A stretch of DNA of 64,000 nucleotides from Hyaloscypha bicolor E. Taxonomy: Eukaryota; Ascomycota; Leotiomycetes; Helotiales; Hyaloscyphaceae. This document shows, one piece after another, positions 11,308 to 23,277 of the stretch; the first letter of the stretch is position 1; each line of letters opens with the position of its first letter. The position numbers were made by a program, and so were the translations under genes. The notes beneath the pieces were generated by a model. The model was not told the DNA's origin and ran no database searches. It saw nothing but the letters and a program-made list of their open reading frames with translations. The stretch lies in NCBI RefSeq assembly GCF_002865645.1, contig NW_020194519.1, positions 865,542-929,541 on the forward strand. Reading direction: 5' to 3'.

Positions 11308-12308
11308 CTGGACTCTGTTTCGACGCGAAGCGAGTGGTCAGCACCACCGCGCGCTGTGAAGGGAAAATCTACGGAGTACGTGCGGCGAATGGGTCTCCCG
11401 CCCACAACCGCAGCCGGCTGCGACTCGATGGATTTGGAATCTTCGCCCTACGGCAGTACCCCCGTACCTGGACTTGAGCTCGGCGCAGGAGCGTGAATGG
11501 GTGGGTGCGCGATTCCCGTGACGGATGGGGTGATCGCAGTGCAGCAGAGGGTGTGACGGGGCAGTGGACTGGTCGGTGAAAGCTCGAGGGTCAATGGGAG
11601 TCCAGCAGCGCGCCACGGCCTTTATATGGGAGTTTGGACTTCACATTGGGCAGCTTTCCATGCACGTAGCTGCAATGCAGTTAGGATCGTGGATGTAATG
11701 CTCATGTACGTACGGTCAGAGCAGCGGAGGAGCCGTTCTGCGGAGGGAGAGTGTGAGTGTGGGTGTGCGTTGTGCGTTGTCCTTCTGCCCTCCCCTCCCC
11801 TCCAGCACTTCTCAGCCACCTTGAGCCCACCACCCCATTATCCCATCATCCCATCTGCCCCCCACCGCCTTCGCAAGGCTGAAGACTTTGCCTGCTCCGT
11901 CCGATCGTATCTGGAGCTGTAGCTGTATGATGAACGCACAACTTCCCCTCCCACCTCTGGCTGGTCCGCCTGGCCGTGGGTGCCCAAACCGTTTTGCAGG
12001 CCGCCATTGCACGAATCAGCTGAGGGCAGCAGCAAGTCCCGAAGCCTTGGATCTGCAATCCACCAGCATCTCCTCAAGCAGCGAAAACTAGAAGTCGTCG
12101 GTCGTCGGTCGTCCCGTGTGTCTCTTTCGTGCTAAGCCCGACTTCACAGACTTCACAGACCGACTTTTTGAACCACCTCGCGCTTGTCCTAATGCGTGAT
12201 GGCGCAACAATTGGGTTCTATTTGCCGAGCGCCGCCTCTTGAATTTTCGTGAAGCTTCACGTCCAGAAATTACTTCTTTTCAATAACTACCCAACACCAT
12301 TCCCCCAC
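11308..12308. other. Divergent intergenic/promoter region between HAP5 and FCF2
   Basis: About 1.45 kb separates the two divergent start codons (10856 and 12309). Apart from the two 7-bp arrays and a short GTCGTCG-type run near 12095 there is nothing I can identify. GC-rich sequence opens long frames on both strands, but none has a recognisable product. Confidence 0.5.
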
Positions 12309-13247
12309 ATGGCGGACGAGGATCTCTCCGACGAGCAGGTCAGGCAACTGCTCAAGGATGCAGAGGAGCGGTTGCGGAGCAAGAGGGCGGGATCCAAGAC
12401 CTCTCTGAATCTACAGAACAGGTATTCGCGCCCATAAGCTACATGAATCCTCCACAATTTGCAGATCGTCTTACTGACACCAACTTGCATCCAGTATTCC
12501 TCGGCTTGCATCTGAAAAGGCAATCGAGCCATACATCAGGACTACCGATCAGGGCGCCTCCGTCGATCCCTCTCACTTCGCATCCGCCCAAGAACGGAAA
12601 CTCGCAAATGGAATACGAGTGGTGGAGGACCCAGTAGCAACCAAGGCAAAAGCAGCAAAGGTACGCGCTATCCCCTTCCTATTTGTGCACATTCTTCTAT
12701 GAGGAAAATTTATCCAAAAAAAAACATGACGCAGAATCTGGTCCCGTCTTGGGTACCACCCTGCAACAAATGATGTCTATTATATTCATAGTTACGCTGA
12801 GAAGAAACCAAATTACTACTCTTTTTGTATGTCCTTTCTAAATGCAGCTAATCTTGGGGTCAGGAGAAGAAAGCTACTGCCGGCGCTGATTGGTACAACC
12901 TGCCTCGAACAAAATTGTCTCCAGAACTCAAGCGGGATTTGCAATTACTTCGGATGCGAGATGTCCTAGATCCAAAGAGGTTTTACAAGAAGGAAAACTC
13001 GAAGCCACAAATCCCAGAATTTTCACAAGTGGGGACAATTATCGAGGGTCCAACTGAATACTTCAGTGGCCGACTCTCCAACAAGGAAAGGAAGCGAACA
13101 CTAGTCGAGGAGATTCTTGCTGGAGAGAAGGAGACTGGCCGATTCAAGTCAAAGTACCAACAGATCCAAGAGGCCAAGACAAGTGGCAAGAAAGAGCATT
13201 ACAAGAAGATGAAGGCCATGAGAAAGAAGGGTGGTTCCAAAAGTTGA
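12309..13247 (+). CDS. FCF2: rRNA-processing protein Fcf2
   Basis: Nucleolar SSU-processome factor needed for early cleavages of pre-18S rRNA. Three exons, 12309-12421, 12495-12660 and 12864-13247, join in frame to 220 residues, a normal length. The Fcf2 domain is in the last exon: GADWYNLPRTKLSPELKRDL, QLLRMRDVLDPKRFYKKE, VGTIIEGPTEYFSGRLSNKE, then ERKRTLVEEILAGE. The basic C-terminus (KKEHYKKMKAMRKKGGSKS) is typical of nucleolar proteins. The N-terminal exon is acidic and charged (MADEDLSDEQVRQLLKDAEE). The ATG at 12309 is the first in frame after a pyrimidine-rich leader. Identity is firm from the domain. Confidence 0.93.
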
Positions 13248-13372
13248 TGATATGTTGGGTATCTATGCTTGACAGAACCTCCCAAGACCGGCATCGTCTA
13301 TCTGTTCTTCGATGCCTCCACTTCCACGATTTTTACAATAAGGTTCTAGAGTCTGGTCAGCGTCGATCGAGC

Positions 13373-14526
13373 TCATGGCATGGAACACACCTTTATCTCC
13401 TGGGCGGCATTGCGGCTTGCCTCCAAAACTTCCTCGTGATTGGCCTTACCCTCCTTCAACATGTCGGATAACTCTGTCTCGTTACTCTCCGCCAATAGGA
13501 TGGCATCTCCTCGTGGACCAGGATCCATTACAACGGCGTTTGTGACCAAGCTCATTGCGAGTACACGAACACCGGAATGCCTCGCAACAATGATCTCAGG
13601 TACGGTGGACATACCAACCAGATCAGCTCCGAGCGTTGAAAGCATACGGCACTCTGCTCTTGTTTCATAGCTGATGCAGTTAGCAGATTGTTCGTTTTGT
13701 GAGATGGAACATACTTTGGTCCTCCAACAAATGCGTATACACCTTCGTGCATAGCCATTTGCTTTGGTCGATCTTTTGAGAGCGCTTTCCAAGCTAGATG
13801 AGCAGCGCGGCGAAGCTCAAGGTCATACGCATCCGAGAGAGCAATGAATCGAGGACCGAAATCATCGAGATTTGGGCCTCGTAATGGATTTACTCCCGAG
13901 AGGCCAGCAAAATTAATATGCTGTTGTGGTCAGTGTGCATCGGGCAGGGGGTGCGGGGCTCATACATCGTGCAAAACTACAACATCGCCGACTTTGTACG
14001 TCGAGTTCAATCCTCCAGCAGCGTTGGTGACTGTCGAGTTTTCAGCTTGATGACTACTCAAATGCTCGAAGACTGACCTATCAATGTCTTCATTCCCAAA
14101 AGTGCCAAAACCCGGATAGGAAAGGTAGCAGTTTGCAACTCGTGTCCTTCATAATAGCTATACTCATCAGCATCTCTTCACTCCCTTTTTCTCGTAGACA
14201 TCTTACTGTGCTCTACCAGCCATCATAACCGTCATCGTCTTCTCACTCCCAACATGACCAAAAACCAACTTGCCCGCATGACCAGGTACTATCACAATCA
14301 GAAACCTAAACATCCCCATTGCGATGTAACACTTACCAGTACTAACCGGAAACCCCTTTATCTTCCCATACGGAACCTCCCACTTAGGCTGCTCCACCGC
14401 ATCTTCCAAAGCAGACAGTCCCGAACCGCCAATAATGCCAATCTCAGGCTTGAAATCTGCAGGGAGCAGATTCTTCAAGCCAGCAACTGCTTCTCTGATA
14501 CTCTCAATCGTGGTTGCCATCTCCAC
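13373..14526 (-). CDS. PNP1: Purine nucleoside phosphorylase
   Basis: Cleaves inosine and guanosine with phosphate to free base and ribose-1-phosphate in purine salvage. Family landmarks: [12 protein letters not shown] near the N-terminus, [13 protein letters not shown] (phosphate-binding region), [74 protein letters not shown] and [20 protein letters not shown]. Four or more small introns were placed from splice motifs, e.g. complement(14289..14336). One acceptor must be the second AG near 14155 to keep HYYEGHE in frame. Start is 14526 (MEMATT) or the ATG two codons on. The order and spacing of motifs match the trimeric PNP family; nothing is missing. Confidence 0.93.
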
Positions 14527-14689
14527 ATTTCATTCCCTGTAAATTCGCTGTGTAATGTTGTGTGTGTGGGGAAATCGTGCAGCCTTGTGAGGCGGCCATG
14601 CAGGGTCGATGGATGGATGACAACCGAGAAATTTCTTGAGCTAGAGAAAGCAAGAGAGACAGGAGCAACTGCACTTCAATACGTCAAAT

Positions 14690-15750
14690 ATGGCAACAGC
14701 AACGTCAATGCGGTTACCCTGGCGGGCAATCGTACGATCGGTCACGGTATGGTATCATTTCACAGCGAGGAGTCAGAGGGAGGGCTAATTGAAAGTTCAG
14801 ACAAGACCAACAACGCAGTCCATCAAAACCCCACCCGCAGCTTCAATTCCGCAACCATTTACAAGGCGATGGGCTTCTGATTCAGCTTCGAATACGCCGA
14901 TAGGGAACGAGTTTGCTTCTGCGAGCCTAGAGAGGGCGGCAGCGACTGAGATAGAGGGGACAGCTGGGGGTGCGGGTGTAGATGCGGAATCACACAACGC
15001 CAGCACAATTACAACCACACCACCATCTGAATCCTCACCAACAGAATCCCCAGAACAGCCTCGCAGGGAGACAGTAAATCCCGACACAGTCCGCCCCCCG
15101 CGCGCAGTGCAAGCCGCGTACCTCCGCCCTCTGCGACGTCCAGCGACTCATGGGCTCCCCGTCTGCGATTTACAACTCCGCTCCTACAGCGTCCGCAACC
15201 TCGAATTCTTCGCCGATTTCTGTCTGCGCGCAGCCTATTATTTGGGATTGCCGGCTTTTGGACCGATTCCGTTGCCGAGGATAGTAGAGCGGTGGACGGT
15301 GCCGAAGGGCAGTTTCATCCATAAGAAGAGCCAGGAGAACTTTGAGCGGAAGACGCTGAGACGGCTGATTCAGATCAAGGATGGGGAGCCGGAGACGGTG
15401 GAGGTGTGGTTGGCGTTTGTGAAGAAGTATGCGTATTATGGGATTGGGATGAAGGCTAATGTGTGGGAGTTTGAGAAAGTTGGTAAGCTACATCCCATTC
15501 TCCGAAGTCTTGAGGGTTGCATTTGTTGGATGGCGCTGATGTTTGAGTAGGTGTTGGTAGAACCATGGATGCAGAAATGGAGCAGATGAGGAGCGAGGTC
15601 GAACCTACATTACGCCAGTTTGCGTTCAAGAAAGGCAGCGCGGTTGAGGATAAAGTGCTGGAGCTTATTAATAGAGGGGATTTCAAGGCGGCGAGTGGTG
15701 GGAATGCACCGATGATTCGGACGCCTACTTACAAGTTGCCCAAGAATTGA
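14690..15750 (+). CDS. RSM10: Mitochondrial small-subunit ribosomal protein uS10m (Rsm10)
   Basis: Component of the mitoribosomal small subunit head. Exons 14690-14746, 14801-15482 and 15551-15750 join in frame to 312 residues. The first exon begins a likely mitochondrial presequence (MATATSMRLPWRAIVRSVT, rich in Arg/Ser/Thr and free of acidic residues) that runs into ..PQPFTRRWASD. The S10 fold is seen in DLQLRSYSVRNLEFFADFCL, IPLPRIVERWTVPKGSFIHK and KSQENFERKTLRRLIQIKDG. The long low-complexity linker between presequence and S10 domain is common in filamentous fungi. The gene diverges from PNP; 163 bases separate the two starts, so they share a compact promoter. Confidence 0.92.
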
Positions 15751-16049
15751 GCTGTATCATGCTGGCATCGGGGAGTGTAAATTCAAGGAAAGTCGAAAAG
15801 AGGATCGTCATGAGAAGGAGTTTGGGTGTACTGCATTGTAAAGTAGATGTGTACCATGGAGAGCAGCTCTAGATGCGAAATAGAGAGGAATCACAAGCTG
15901 TAATTATGCTTACTACCACTGTTTCTCCGCCTTCAATTAATATAAGAAAGTGCAGTGGAAGTAGTTTGATATCACGTGTCCTCGCGTCCAAACCGTGAAA
16001 ATCGTGCACCTCGCCTTCCCTCCCTTCTCTCACAACACTCACAAACACA

Positions 16050-17586
16050 ATGTTTTCACGCCTCCCACCAGCTCGACGGAAATTCCTCCATCATGTCTCA
16101 CCGATACTTATGACATCAACTCAGGCGTCATCAATTCAGCCCCACAATGCACGTTCACTCTCAACCACAAGCTCGTGCTACTCCCAGGACTCATCCTCTC
16201 CCCCTTCCCCGCCTCCCTCGTCAACCCAAACACAAAGCCAAATAATCTTCAGCGGCATCCAACCAACCGGAACCCCGCATCTAGGAAACTACCTCGGCGC
16301 TCTTTTGCCTTGGGTACACCTCTCCTCCTCCGCCCTTCCCTCCACAAAACTCTTCTTCAGCATTGTGGATCTGCACGCTATCACTATCGCTCAATCACCT
16401 GAAAAATTGAGGGGATGGAGGAGGGAGATGTTGAGAGTTTTGCTGGCTTTGGGTCTGGGCGAAGGTGGAGGAGTGGGAGGAGGTGGGAAAAGGGGGAGAA
16501 GTACGGTTTTTGTGCAGAGTCACGTGAAGCAGCATGCGGAGCTCATGTGGATTCTGAGTTGTACGGCTAGTATGGGGTATCTTGGGCGGATGACGCAGTG
16601 GAAGGTGAGTTTTCCGCATTTTGTTTTGTTTGGTTAGGATCATGAGAAATGGAAAGGGGAGTGGAGGAAGAAAAGAAGGGGGGGAAGGGAAGAGAGAAAG
16701 GAGAGGAAATGGGCTGATGGGAACAGAGTAAACTCGACTTGAAAGACGACGCGAGTCCGCTTGATGAGAGGAAAGGGAAGTTGAAATTGGGGCTTTTCTC
16801 GTATCCGGTTTTACAGGCAGCGGATATTTTGGTTCATAGGTATGTGTTCCTCTTTTCAGTATCAGAGGAGAAAGATGGGAGCAGAATGAGTCTGAGCGAC
16901 GTGAAGCTGACACGGCGAGCACAGAGCAACACACGTCCCAGTCGGCGAAGACCAATCCCAACACCTTGAATTCGCACGCGAATGCGTAACGAACTTCAAC
17001 CATGCTTATGGACCGCAGCTTGTGTATCCTCAGACTTTACTCTGTACTTCCCCCTCCTCCCCTTTTCCCCTCTCGTTTCTCCCTCTCTTCCCCATCCCTA
17101 ACAAGAAAGCTCAACTGATGCTACGCAGCCCCGGCCAAACGCATAATGTCCCTCACTAACCCCCTCAAAAAAATGTCCAAATCCGACCCATCGCCCGCGT
17201 CTCGCATCCTAATCACCGACCCCCCAGAACTCATCCAGAAGAAACTCACCACTGCAGTGACAGACTCCATCAACTCCGTATCTTATGACCCCGTTAACCG
17301 CCCTGGTGTCTCAAATATTCTTACTTTACTATCAGCGTTTGATGAGGAGGGCAGGAGTCCCGAGACGTTAGGGCAGGTGTATGGGACGGGCATGGGACTA
17401 GGTGCGTTCAAGAAACTGGTTGGCGAGGCGATTGGTGGGGGCTTGGAGACGTTTAGAGGAGCGTATGAGGATGTAGTTAAGGAAGGGGAGGAGTACCTTG
17501 AGGATGTTGAGAGAAGGGGAGCAAGGGTGGCGGAGGAGAATGCGGAGGCGACGATGGTAGGTGTTAGGGAGGCACTTGGGTTGTAG
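16050..17586 (+). CDS. MSW1: Mitochondrial tryptophanyl-tRNA synthetase
   Basis: Class I aminoacyl-tRNA synthetase charging mitochondrial tRNA-Trp. The N-terminus ([17 protein letters not shown]) looks like a mitochondrial presequence. Catalytic motifs: [20 protein letters not shown] (HIGH-like HLGN), [48 protein letters not shown], and KKMSKSDPS, the KMSKS loop. The frame passes through introns near 16603-16732, 16840-16920 and 17025-17130. A Gly-rich insertion ([15 protein letters not shown]) in the first exon is unusual but in frame. It ends ..VREALGL at 17586. Yeast MSW1 has the same domain order. High confidence in identity; splice positions are by inspection. Confidence 0.92.
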
Positions 17587-17884
17587 ATATTGATTATGGA
17601 GTGGAGTGGAGTGTATATTAGGAGAGAATCTCCGCTGTAGCAATATTATGGTTTATGTTGAGGGGGGAGTCAGGTGCTTTTCGTTGCTGGTGCGAAGTTG
17701 ATCGGAGGTGTGTTCGCTTGTCTTTGCGTTTTCTCGTCTTCTACTTCAATATTGCGTTGCTTCTTGTCGTGCGCTGCCGCAGCGCAACGGATACAGCTGA
17801 ACGCTTCAGCGGTATCGGCCACACCGGCCAGACTTATAGGGCTTACTACCCTGTAGTTTCCATCCCTACAAGGCTTCTTACAGT
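17587..17884. other. Intergenic sequence left of the nested transposon
   Basis: Downstream flank of the TrpRS gene; no gene recognised. It ends at the left copy of the 8-bp target duplication (17885-17892). Confidence 0.5.
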
Positions 17885-17892
17885 GCTTGTCG
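17885..17892 (+). repeat. 8-bp target-site duplication (left)
   Basis: GCTTGTCG immediately left of the hAT-type left end; the identical copy is at 20715-20722. Confidence 0.85.
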
Positions 17893-18019
17893 CAGGCTTG
17901 GCAATGATACTTGAGGTATCAATACTGGTACCAATACCCCCTAGTACACTTAGTATTGGTAGGATCGACCCGTATTGATCCGGTATTGATTCCAAGCGAG
18001 AAATCTGCTAAGTACCTTA

Positions 18020-20384
18020 CAGTACCCCCCCTGTTCATATGTTAGTTTGCCACTGGTGGTGCCGATCTTACTAGCTAAATAAGGGTGATTTATCTGGCTG
18101 CTTTAGTACATCCAGAACATAGGGGTGCCCCACTAAAATCAAATGACAATTTGCAGCCAGACCATTCAAAATTGAAGCTATATAGAGCACATAAAAACCA
18201 GTGATATAATTGAAGCCCAAATAAGTGTATATATATATATCGCAACCCAAGCGAGAGTGAAGCATGAAAACAGTACAAAAAAGGAGAGCTAAAAGAGTGT
18301 TTCTAGCTAGTCAATCAACCACCTAATACCGTGTATTCCCTCCCTGAGCATCAATTACCCTCTGTATTCGATCGGGCATACTTTTGATCAATTTCAGGAG
18401 GAATTCCTCCGGTACTGCCTCCCAAGCCTCCCTCACAGCTGTTTTTAGCTCCTGCTTAGTAGCCAAAGGACGCTCCTTTTCCAACCAGTCCTTCATCCAC
18501 TTCTACACATGCTCAATAGGATTGAGATCTGGTGAGAGGGCAGGCCAGGCTAGTGGAATTATACCTATATTAGCGAATGCTGCCTTCGTTTGACGAGCAT
18601 TATGGGCAGGAGCGTTGTCTTGCATGAACGTCCACTCCAGGTGAGAGTTCTGCTCCATCCACTGCCCAATAACTGGGAGTATATGAGCCCTATAGGATGA
18701 CTAGGTTAATTAGTATAGCCTCAAGTCAAAATCAGAAGTACGTACAGCATTAATTATGCCCCATTCCTTCTCCCATATCACGAGTGGCCCTTTCAGTGTC
18801 CCAGCAAAGCACCCCCAAGCCATCCACCCAGGCTTCTTCCTATGCCTTTATGTAATCGTATCGCGATGCCACTCCTCGTTCTGACCAATAAGACGAGTAA
18901 CCCATACCCTTCCGTATGATCCTCCAGTTACCCAGGTCTCATCACTCCAAAGATAGCGAAACCAATTAATCCAAGTCCATGTGATATGTACCCAAGCAAA
19001 TGCGAGTCGATCGCGGCGAACCTTATCAGAAATAGGAGGACGAATTCGTAAGACTCTCCTCCCATACCCCTCTGTATCCATCGCAGCTTTAATAGCCTTT
19101 ATACCATATGGTATCCCCAAGTCCAAACGTCCAGGTATATCCTCCCATTTGACAAGCCGGTACGATGGCGATTCCTGTATCCAACGGACAAGCTTCTTGC
19201 GATACTCTGTGCAAAGGACAGGGCCTCGGAAATTACATCGAGAACGAGGGGTATGTGGTTGTGCTCGTGCATGTTGAACTTGACGAATCGTCCACTTCTT
19301 CTCCTTAAACTCCTTTACAATCTCGCTGTCTGTAAACCCCAGCTTGTACATCAAATCGACCCTAATTCGGTCATCGCGATCGAGAGGATTAGCCCTTGCC
19401 CACTCCTCATTTCGTCGTTGAATGCCCTGGAGTCGAGGACCAGGAGCACGAGTATAGGGAAGAGGATTATCGAGCGATTCAAGGTCTTGTGCTACCTGGC
19501 GAAGGCGTGCGGCAAGCACTGTCTCTTCTGGAGGTTCGTGTGGAGTAAAAGGACGTGGAATCTCCTCGATTTCGTCTTCAGAGTCTGAGGAAATCTCCCC
19601 AAAGGGGAGTGTAAGCGTTTGAGAAGGAGGCTCTTGAGAGGAAGGACCTTCACCACCATTGGATTCAATATCCTCGTCTTCTTCGATAATCGGAAGACCG
19701 TACAATGGAGTAAGCACCGACCAGTATCCGCTATGAGGGCGTACGGCAAGATTCAAGTCGATTTCGCGCTCTATATCAAAGATCTGAGCAGGAGGGGTTA
19801 AGGGTGGAGGGGTTGGAGTGGGTGGAGGGGTTAGAGAGGGAGAGGTAGGAGAACTAGCGGATAAATCCACTAGTTCTACGTCTTCCTCAATCGCATGGAA
19901 GACAGTTTCAGGAACTGTATTATCGAGAATGTCCTGCAAGTCCATTTTTGAAGGTAAATAGAATGGATAATTAGTAGGAAAATGAGCTGTGGACGTACCA
20001 TTTATATAGACGATTCTATAGGTATCAAAAATCACCTGATTTTTACTCCGTACACACTTCTCCGTCATAACTGAGGGGATTCAGAGATCGCTCACCCATT
20101 AAGAGGGAATATCACATTATTGACGCAGTTATTACTATCGATTATACTCTCTTTTACTTCTATTACATCATTTAAGAAGCCACATAGCAATAGTAGAGCG
20201 GGGAAGCAAGCAGTGATGTCAATAAAGCTGGCCCAACCGCCATTGTTTTGATAATCTTACCGCTTTTAGCTTATTATTTATATCCTCTAGTCCTAGGCAA
20301 CCGGAAGGAAATCACATAGCAACGATAAAGCGGCTGCCAAGGCGCCAGTGGCAAACTAACATATGAACAGGGGGGGGGGTACTG
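18020..20384 (-). mobile_element. Tc1/mariner-superfamily transposon inserted in the hAT-type element
   Basis: A 2365-bp element bounded by inverted repeats that begin CAGTACCCCCCC and continue TGTTCATATGTTAGTTTGCC, then ACTGG (left 18020 onward; right, complement, ending 20384). The arms match over about 40 nt apart from the C-run, 7 long at left and 10 at right. A TA dinucleotide flanks each end (18018-18019 and 20385-20386), the target duplication of this superfamily. It encodes one transposase on the minus strand (see next entry). Insertion into the hAT-type element is therefore the later event. Confidence 0.9.
18323..19945 (-). pseudogene. Tc1/mariner (DD34E) transposase, interrupted by one stop codon
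   Basis: The start at 19945 (MDLQDILDNTVPETV, A at -3) is preferred over an in-frame ATG at 20068. An acidic, Pro-rich N-terminal region is followed by a helix-turn-helix-like segment (MYKLGFTDSEIVKEFKEKKW). The catalytic domain has SDETW (first Asp), MQDNAPAH (second Asp) and SPDLNPIEHVW; 34 residues separate the second Asp from the Glu, i.e. DD34E. A TAA at 18848-18850 sits in frame between ..EEWHRDTIT and RHRKKPGWMAWGCF, with coding sequence continuing on both sides. A short intron near 18680-18735 (donor after INA, then SSYRAHILPVIG) restores the frame, ending ..GGNTRY at 18323. Otherwise it looks complete, so inactivation is recent or caused by a single change. Confidence 0.85.
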
Positions 20385-20807
20385 TATATATAAAGGTACT
20401 TTACATCGCAAGAGGGGTCGGACAGCTAGCGAGGGGTAAGGAACACCAAAAAAGTCGACTTTTTTAAAGTCCTTAAAAAAAATTTATAAAGATATCTAAA
20501 ACTATTAAAGCGATGTTCCTAATTATAACGCTATATTTGCTTTTTTAATTAAAGGTAATAAGTATAATAAAAATCGTAGTTAAAGGGGTTAGACAGGGGG
20601 TCCTCGATTCTCGCTTAGAATCGATTCTGGTATTGATAGTAACCTTATTGATACCTTACGATTCTGGTATTAATACGGATCAATACCCGAAATTAGGTAT
20701 CATTGCCAAGCCTGGCTTGTCGGGCCTCAGCGATAGCCGTGCATGAGAAGAGAAAGCAAGTGCCAATGTATTGTACCTACAGAGCCTCCAATAACCAGAT
20801 GCATTAG

Positions 20808-23277
20808 CTATTCCTCCGTCTCCTCTCTTATCATCCTCATTCGCTCAGCCCAACTCTGTATCATCCCTTCCACTGTAGGCTCATACACTTTCAAGAAGAC
20901 CTCTCCGCCACTGATGAATGTGTTCGGTTGCACAAAGACTTGCTTCGCTGTCTGCTTCGCTAGCATTATCTGTCTCCACTCCAGGTAGACACCAGTTGGT
21001 TCTGTGAGGTGTACATAGTACTCCCTACACCTTTTTACATCTGCAGTACATCTCCAAATATGCAATTTGAGCATGAGGCTTGCAATTGCAGGCTTACCGT
21101 GGGTAGAGATCTTGGTTTGATCAATGGACACGGTTAGTTTTTCTGAAATTTTATCGTGTGTGACTGTAAGGAAGTCGCCGCCAGCCGCCAGGAGACACTT
21201 GAACATTGCAAAATGTGCCTTTAATACATGAGTACTTGATCTTGCTAATGTTTAGAAAAGGGGAAAGTACCCTACTGTGTGCTTGCCCCCATTTCTGCGG
21301 ATGTTAGCTGAAGCGTGTTGGCGTGTCGAGGTAGACATACATGATCCTCGAGGTTGTAATTCTCAAGCGCCCGAAGTCCCGCAACGCCAAGCTGCATGTA
21401 CATGCTGTATTCCACTATAAGAGGTCAGTGAGAGGACCTCCTTGAAACAAGGTGACTTACAATCTCTACCCGTAATTTCAGTGTCGTCGGTGTACCCAAA
21501 CATGGCTAGAAGCTCCATGTCACTCAAGAAATAAGCTCCGACACACTCTGCGCGGCATTCATCGACTGTAGTGGCAATGTCACCAAAGAGGCCAGTCCAA
21601 GTTTGCCCATGTTTATACCAAGAATCGATAGGATATCCAGTTAGTGGGTTGATGGGAGCATTCTTTGGGTCGAAGTTGAACCCGCTGGATTGGTTCTCAA
21701 CTAGAAGCTTACCAGTCCCATGACCAAGAAGCTCGTGAAAGACAACCCATAGATAGAACGCGGGCTCTCTATGCTTGAGAAATGTTGCTACTTCAGAGGG
21801 ATCCAGGCAGCTAGCCATAGCTTCAGATTTCGAATTTGTCGCTGTCATGGTATTGGTGGTCATTACATTTTTGAAGCCATCGTCTTGCCGGATATCATTG
21901 TACTGTCATATGTCTCAGCTAACCAGAAATAGTGGGGTATGAGGTCTCACATTAGGGAGATTTTTGCCAGGAAAGATGATGCTTGAGCAGTAAGCTAATG
22001 CTGTGCTTCCGTCAGCTCTTGAAATTCCAGCAAGAAACGACAAACGCTTACTGTGCAAGCTAGTGAAATCAGGACTCTCAAACAGTTCCTTCTCAAAAGG
22101 TCCTTTTCCGTCATTTTCAATATGATTTTCGGCCCATGGGAGCCGTCGTATAAACACCGAAGACTTCTTGACTAGAGCAGTAAGATTTCCTGTCTCTTGT
22201 TGGTTGACGATTCCAACAAGCCCTTCGAATTCCGCCCTGACGCCAAAAGGGTCACGATACGGCTCGATAAAGCCGAAGAATACCTCAACAGATGGCATGA
22301 TATCCTTGACCCATTTGCGTTGGGAGTTCTTGTAGCTCTCCATGTGCCCAGTAGTGAAACTGTGCTGGTATTCAGCAATGAAAGATTCTTGAAGCGGGTT
22401 CGCTGCGCTCTCTTTTGCATGTTCTAGGTAGCGGCAAACAAGAGATAGCTCCGACTTATGACCGCCTCGGACAAGACGGATGAGTAAGTCAGAATTTTCG
22501 TATACCACTTGCGGGTGGCTGTCTTCTTCAACGGAGCTTTGCAGAACATCGAAGTAAGAATTCTGGCCCACAATCGATTTGCGAAGGCGCGTATTCTCCG
22601 GATCAATCCCTAATTTTGTGAGTATGTTTGACACTTCGGAAATTTCTTCTCGAGAAATGCGAAGATCTCCTGGATAATATGAACTTTGAGCAACATCGCT
22701 TGGGAATCCGAGGGTTAGCGGTAGGCTTGCCCTCAGAGGCCGTTCGATCTTCTCGTACAGGCTACCGGCAACCGCAGAACATTGAGACAGCTTCTGGAGA
22801 GCACTTTCCGACACATCAGGAACGAATTTCTGATCCCCTTGGCCCTAGGATGCACATTTTTAGACTAGCGAAAAGGTGAAGGTGGAATAACTTACAAAGT
22901 AGTTGCCGATATTACCGAGAAATACTGCAGCATAGTCAAGGAATCGCCGCAATTCCTCAATTTCAATTCCTACACCGGAGGCAAGCTCTGGCCAGTTTCC
23001 TTCACATGATTTGTAGATTTCCAAAATGAATTGGAAGATTGAGATCGACTCAGGAGAAGTCTGGTTTAAGATGATCGGTGCACAGCTCCATGCAGCTCTA
23101 GAAAGAAAGTCAGATCGATCAGCACGGTCTACGGGGGGGCCACCAAAAGCAAATGTACCTGGCTGAGTGGTGAGCGTAGAGTTTCTCCCTAGGTGTCAAG
23201 CTTGTGAAAGCTTTTTGGATATCTAGTCGAGACACTTCCGGTGACTTGTTGATGGCCACAGGGTCGTTTTGCGCCAT
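20808..23277 (-). CDS. Dipeptidyl peptidase III (zinc metallopeptidase, family M49)
   Basis: Cytosolic peptidase that removes dipeptides from the N-terminus of short peptides. The M49 zinc signature is HELLGH (in AFYLWVVFHELLGHGTGK), with the third ligand in ECRAECVGAYFLSD. Other conserved parts: SYYPGDLRISREEI, ESYKNSQRKWVKDIMPSVEV, GFIEPYRDPFGVRAEFEG and NYNLEDHV. The start at 23277 gives MAQNDPVAINKSPEVSRLDI followed by PREKLYAHHSARAAW, typical of the fungal N-terminus. Several introns (near 21900-21950, 22030, 21300 and 22890) were placed by splice signals. The C-terminus ends IREETEE. I see no frame damage. The transposon pair lies only about 90 bases past its 3' end. Confidence 0.92.

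Larger units (their letters stand above)
17893..20714. mobile_element. Non-autonomous hAT-type element (about 455 bp when emptied), interrupted by a Tc1/mariner copy
   Basis: Perfect 18-bp terminal inverted repeats: CAGGCTTGGCAATGATAC at 17893-17910 and its complement at 20697-20714. The flanks carry an exact 8-bp direct duplication, GCTTGTCG, at 17885-17892 and 20715-20722. An 8-bp duplication with CA..TG ends is the signature of the hAT superfamily. Subterminal copies of GTATTGATCC-like motifs (17960-17995 and 20600-20695) also fit hAT ends. After removing the inner element (18020-20384 plus one TA) only about 455 bp remain, with no transposase, so this is a MITE that depends on another copy. 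It sits between the 3' ends of the TrpRS and dipeptidyl-peptidase genes. Confidence 0.85.

Noticed and set aside
10930..11496. Long plus-strand frame across the HAP5 upstream region
   Set aside because: It runs through two 7-bp microsatellites and shows low-complexity, Arg/Ser-rich translation without domains or splice support.
20448..20465. Palindrome AAAAAAGTCGACTTTTTT within the hAT-type element
   Set aside because: It is symmetric and might form a hairpin, but it is A/T-dominated and internal to the element; not worth a separate functional claim.
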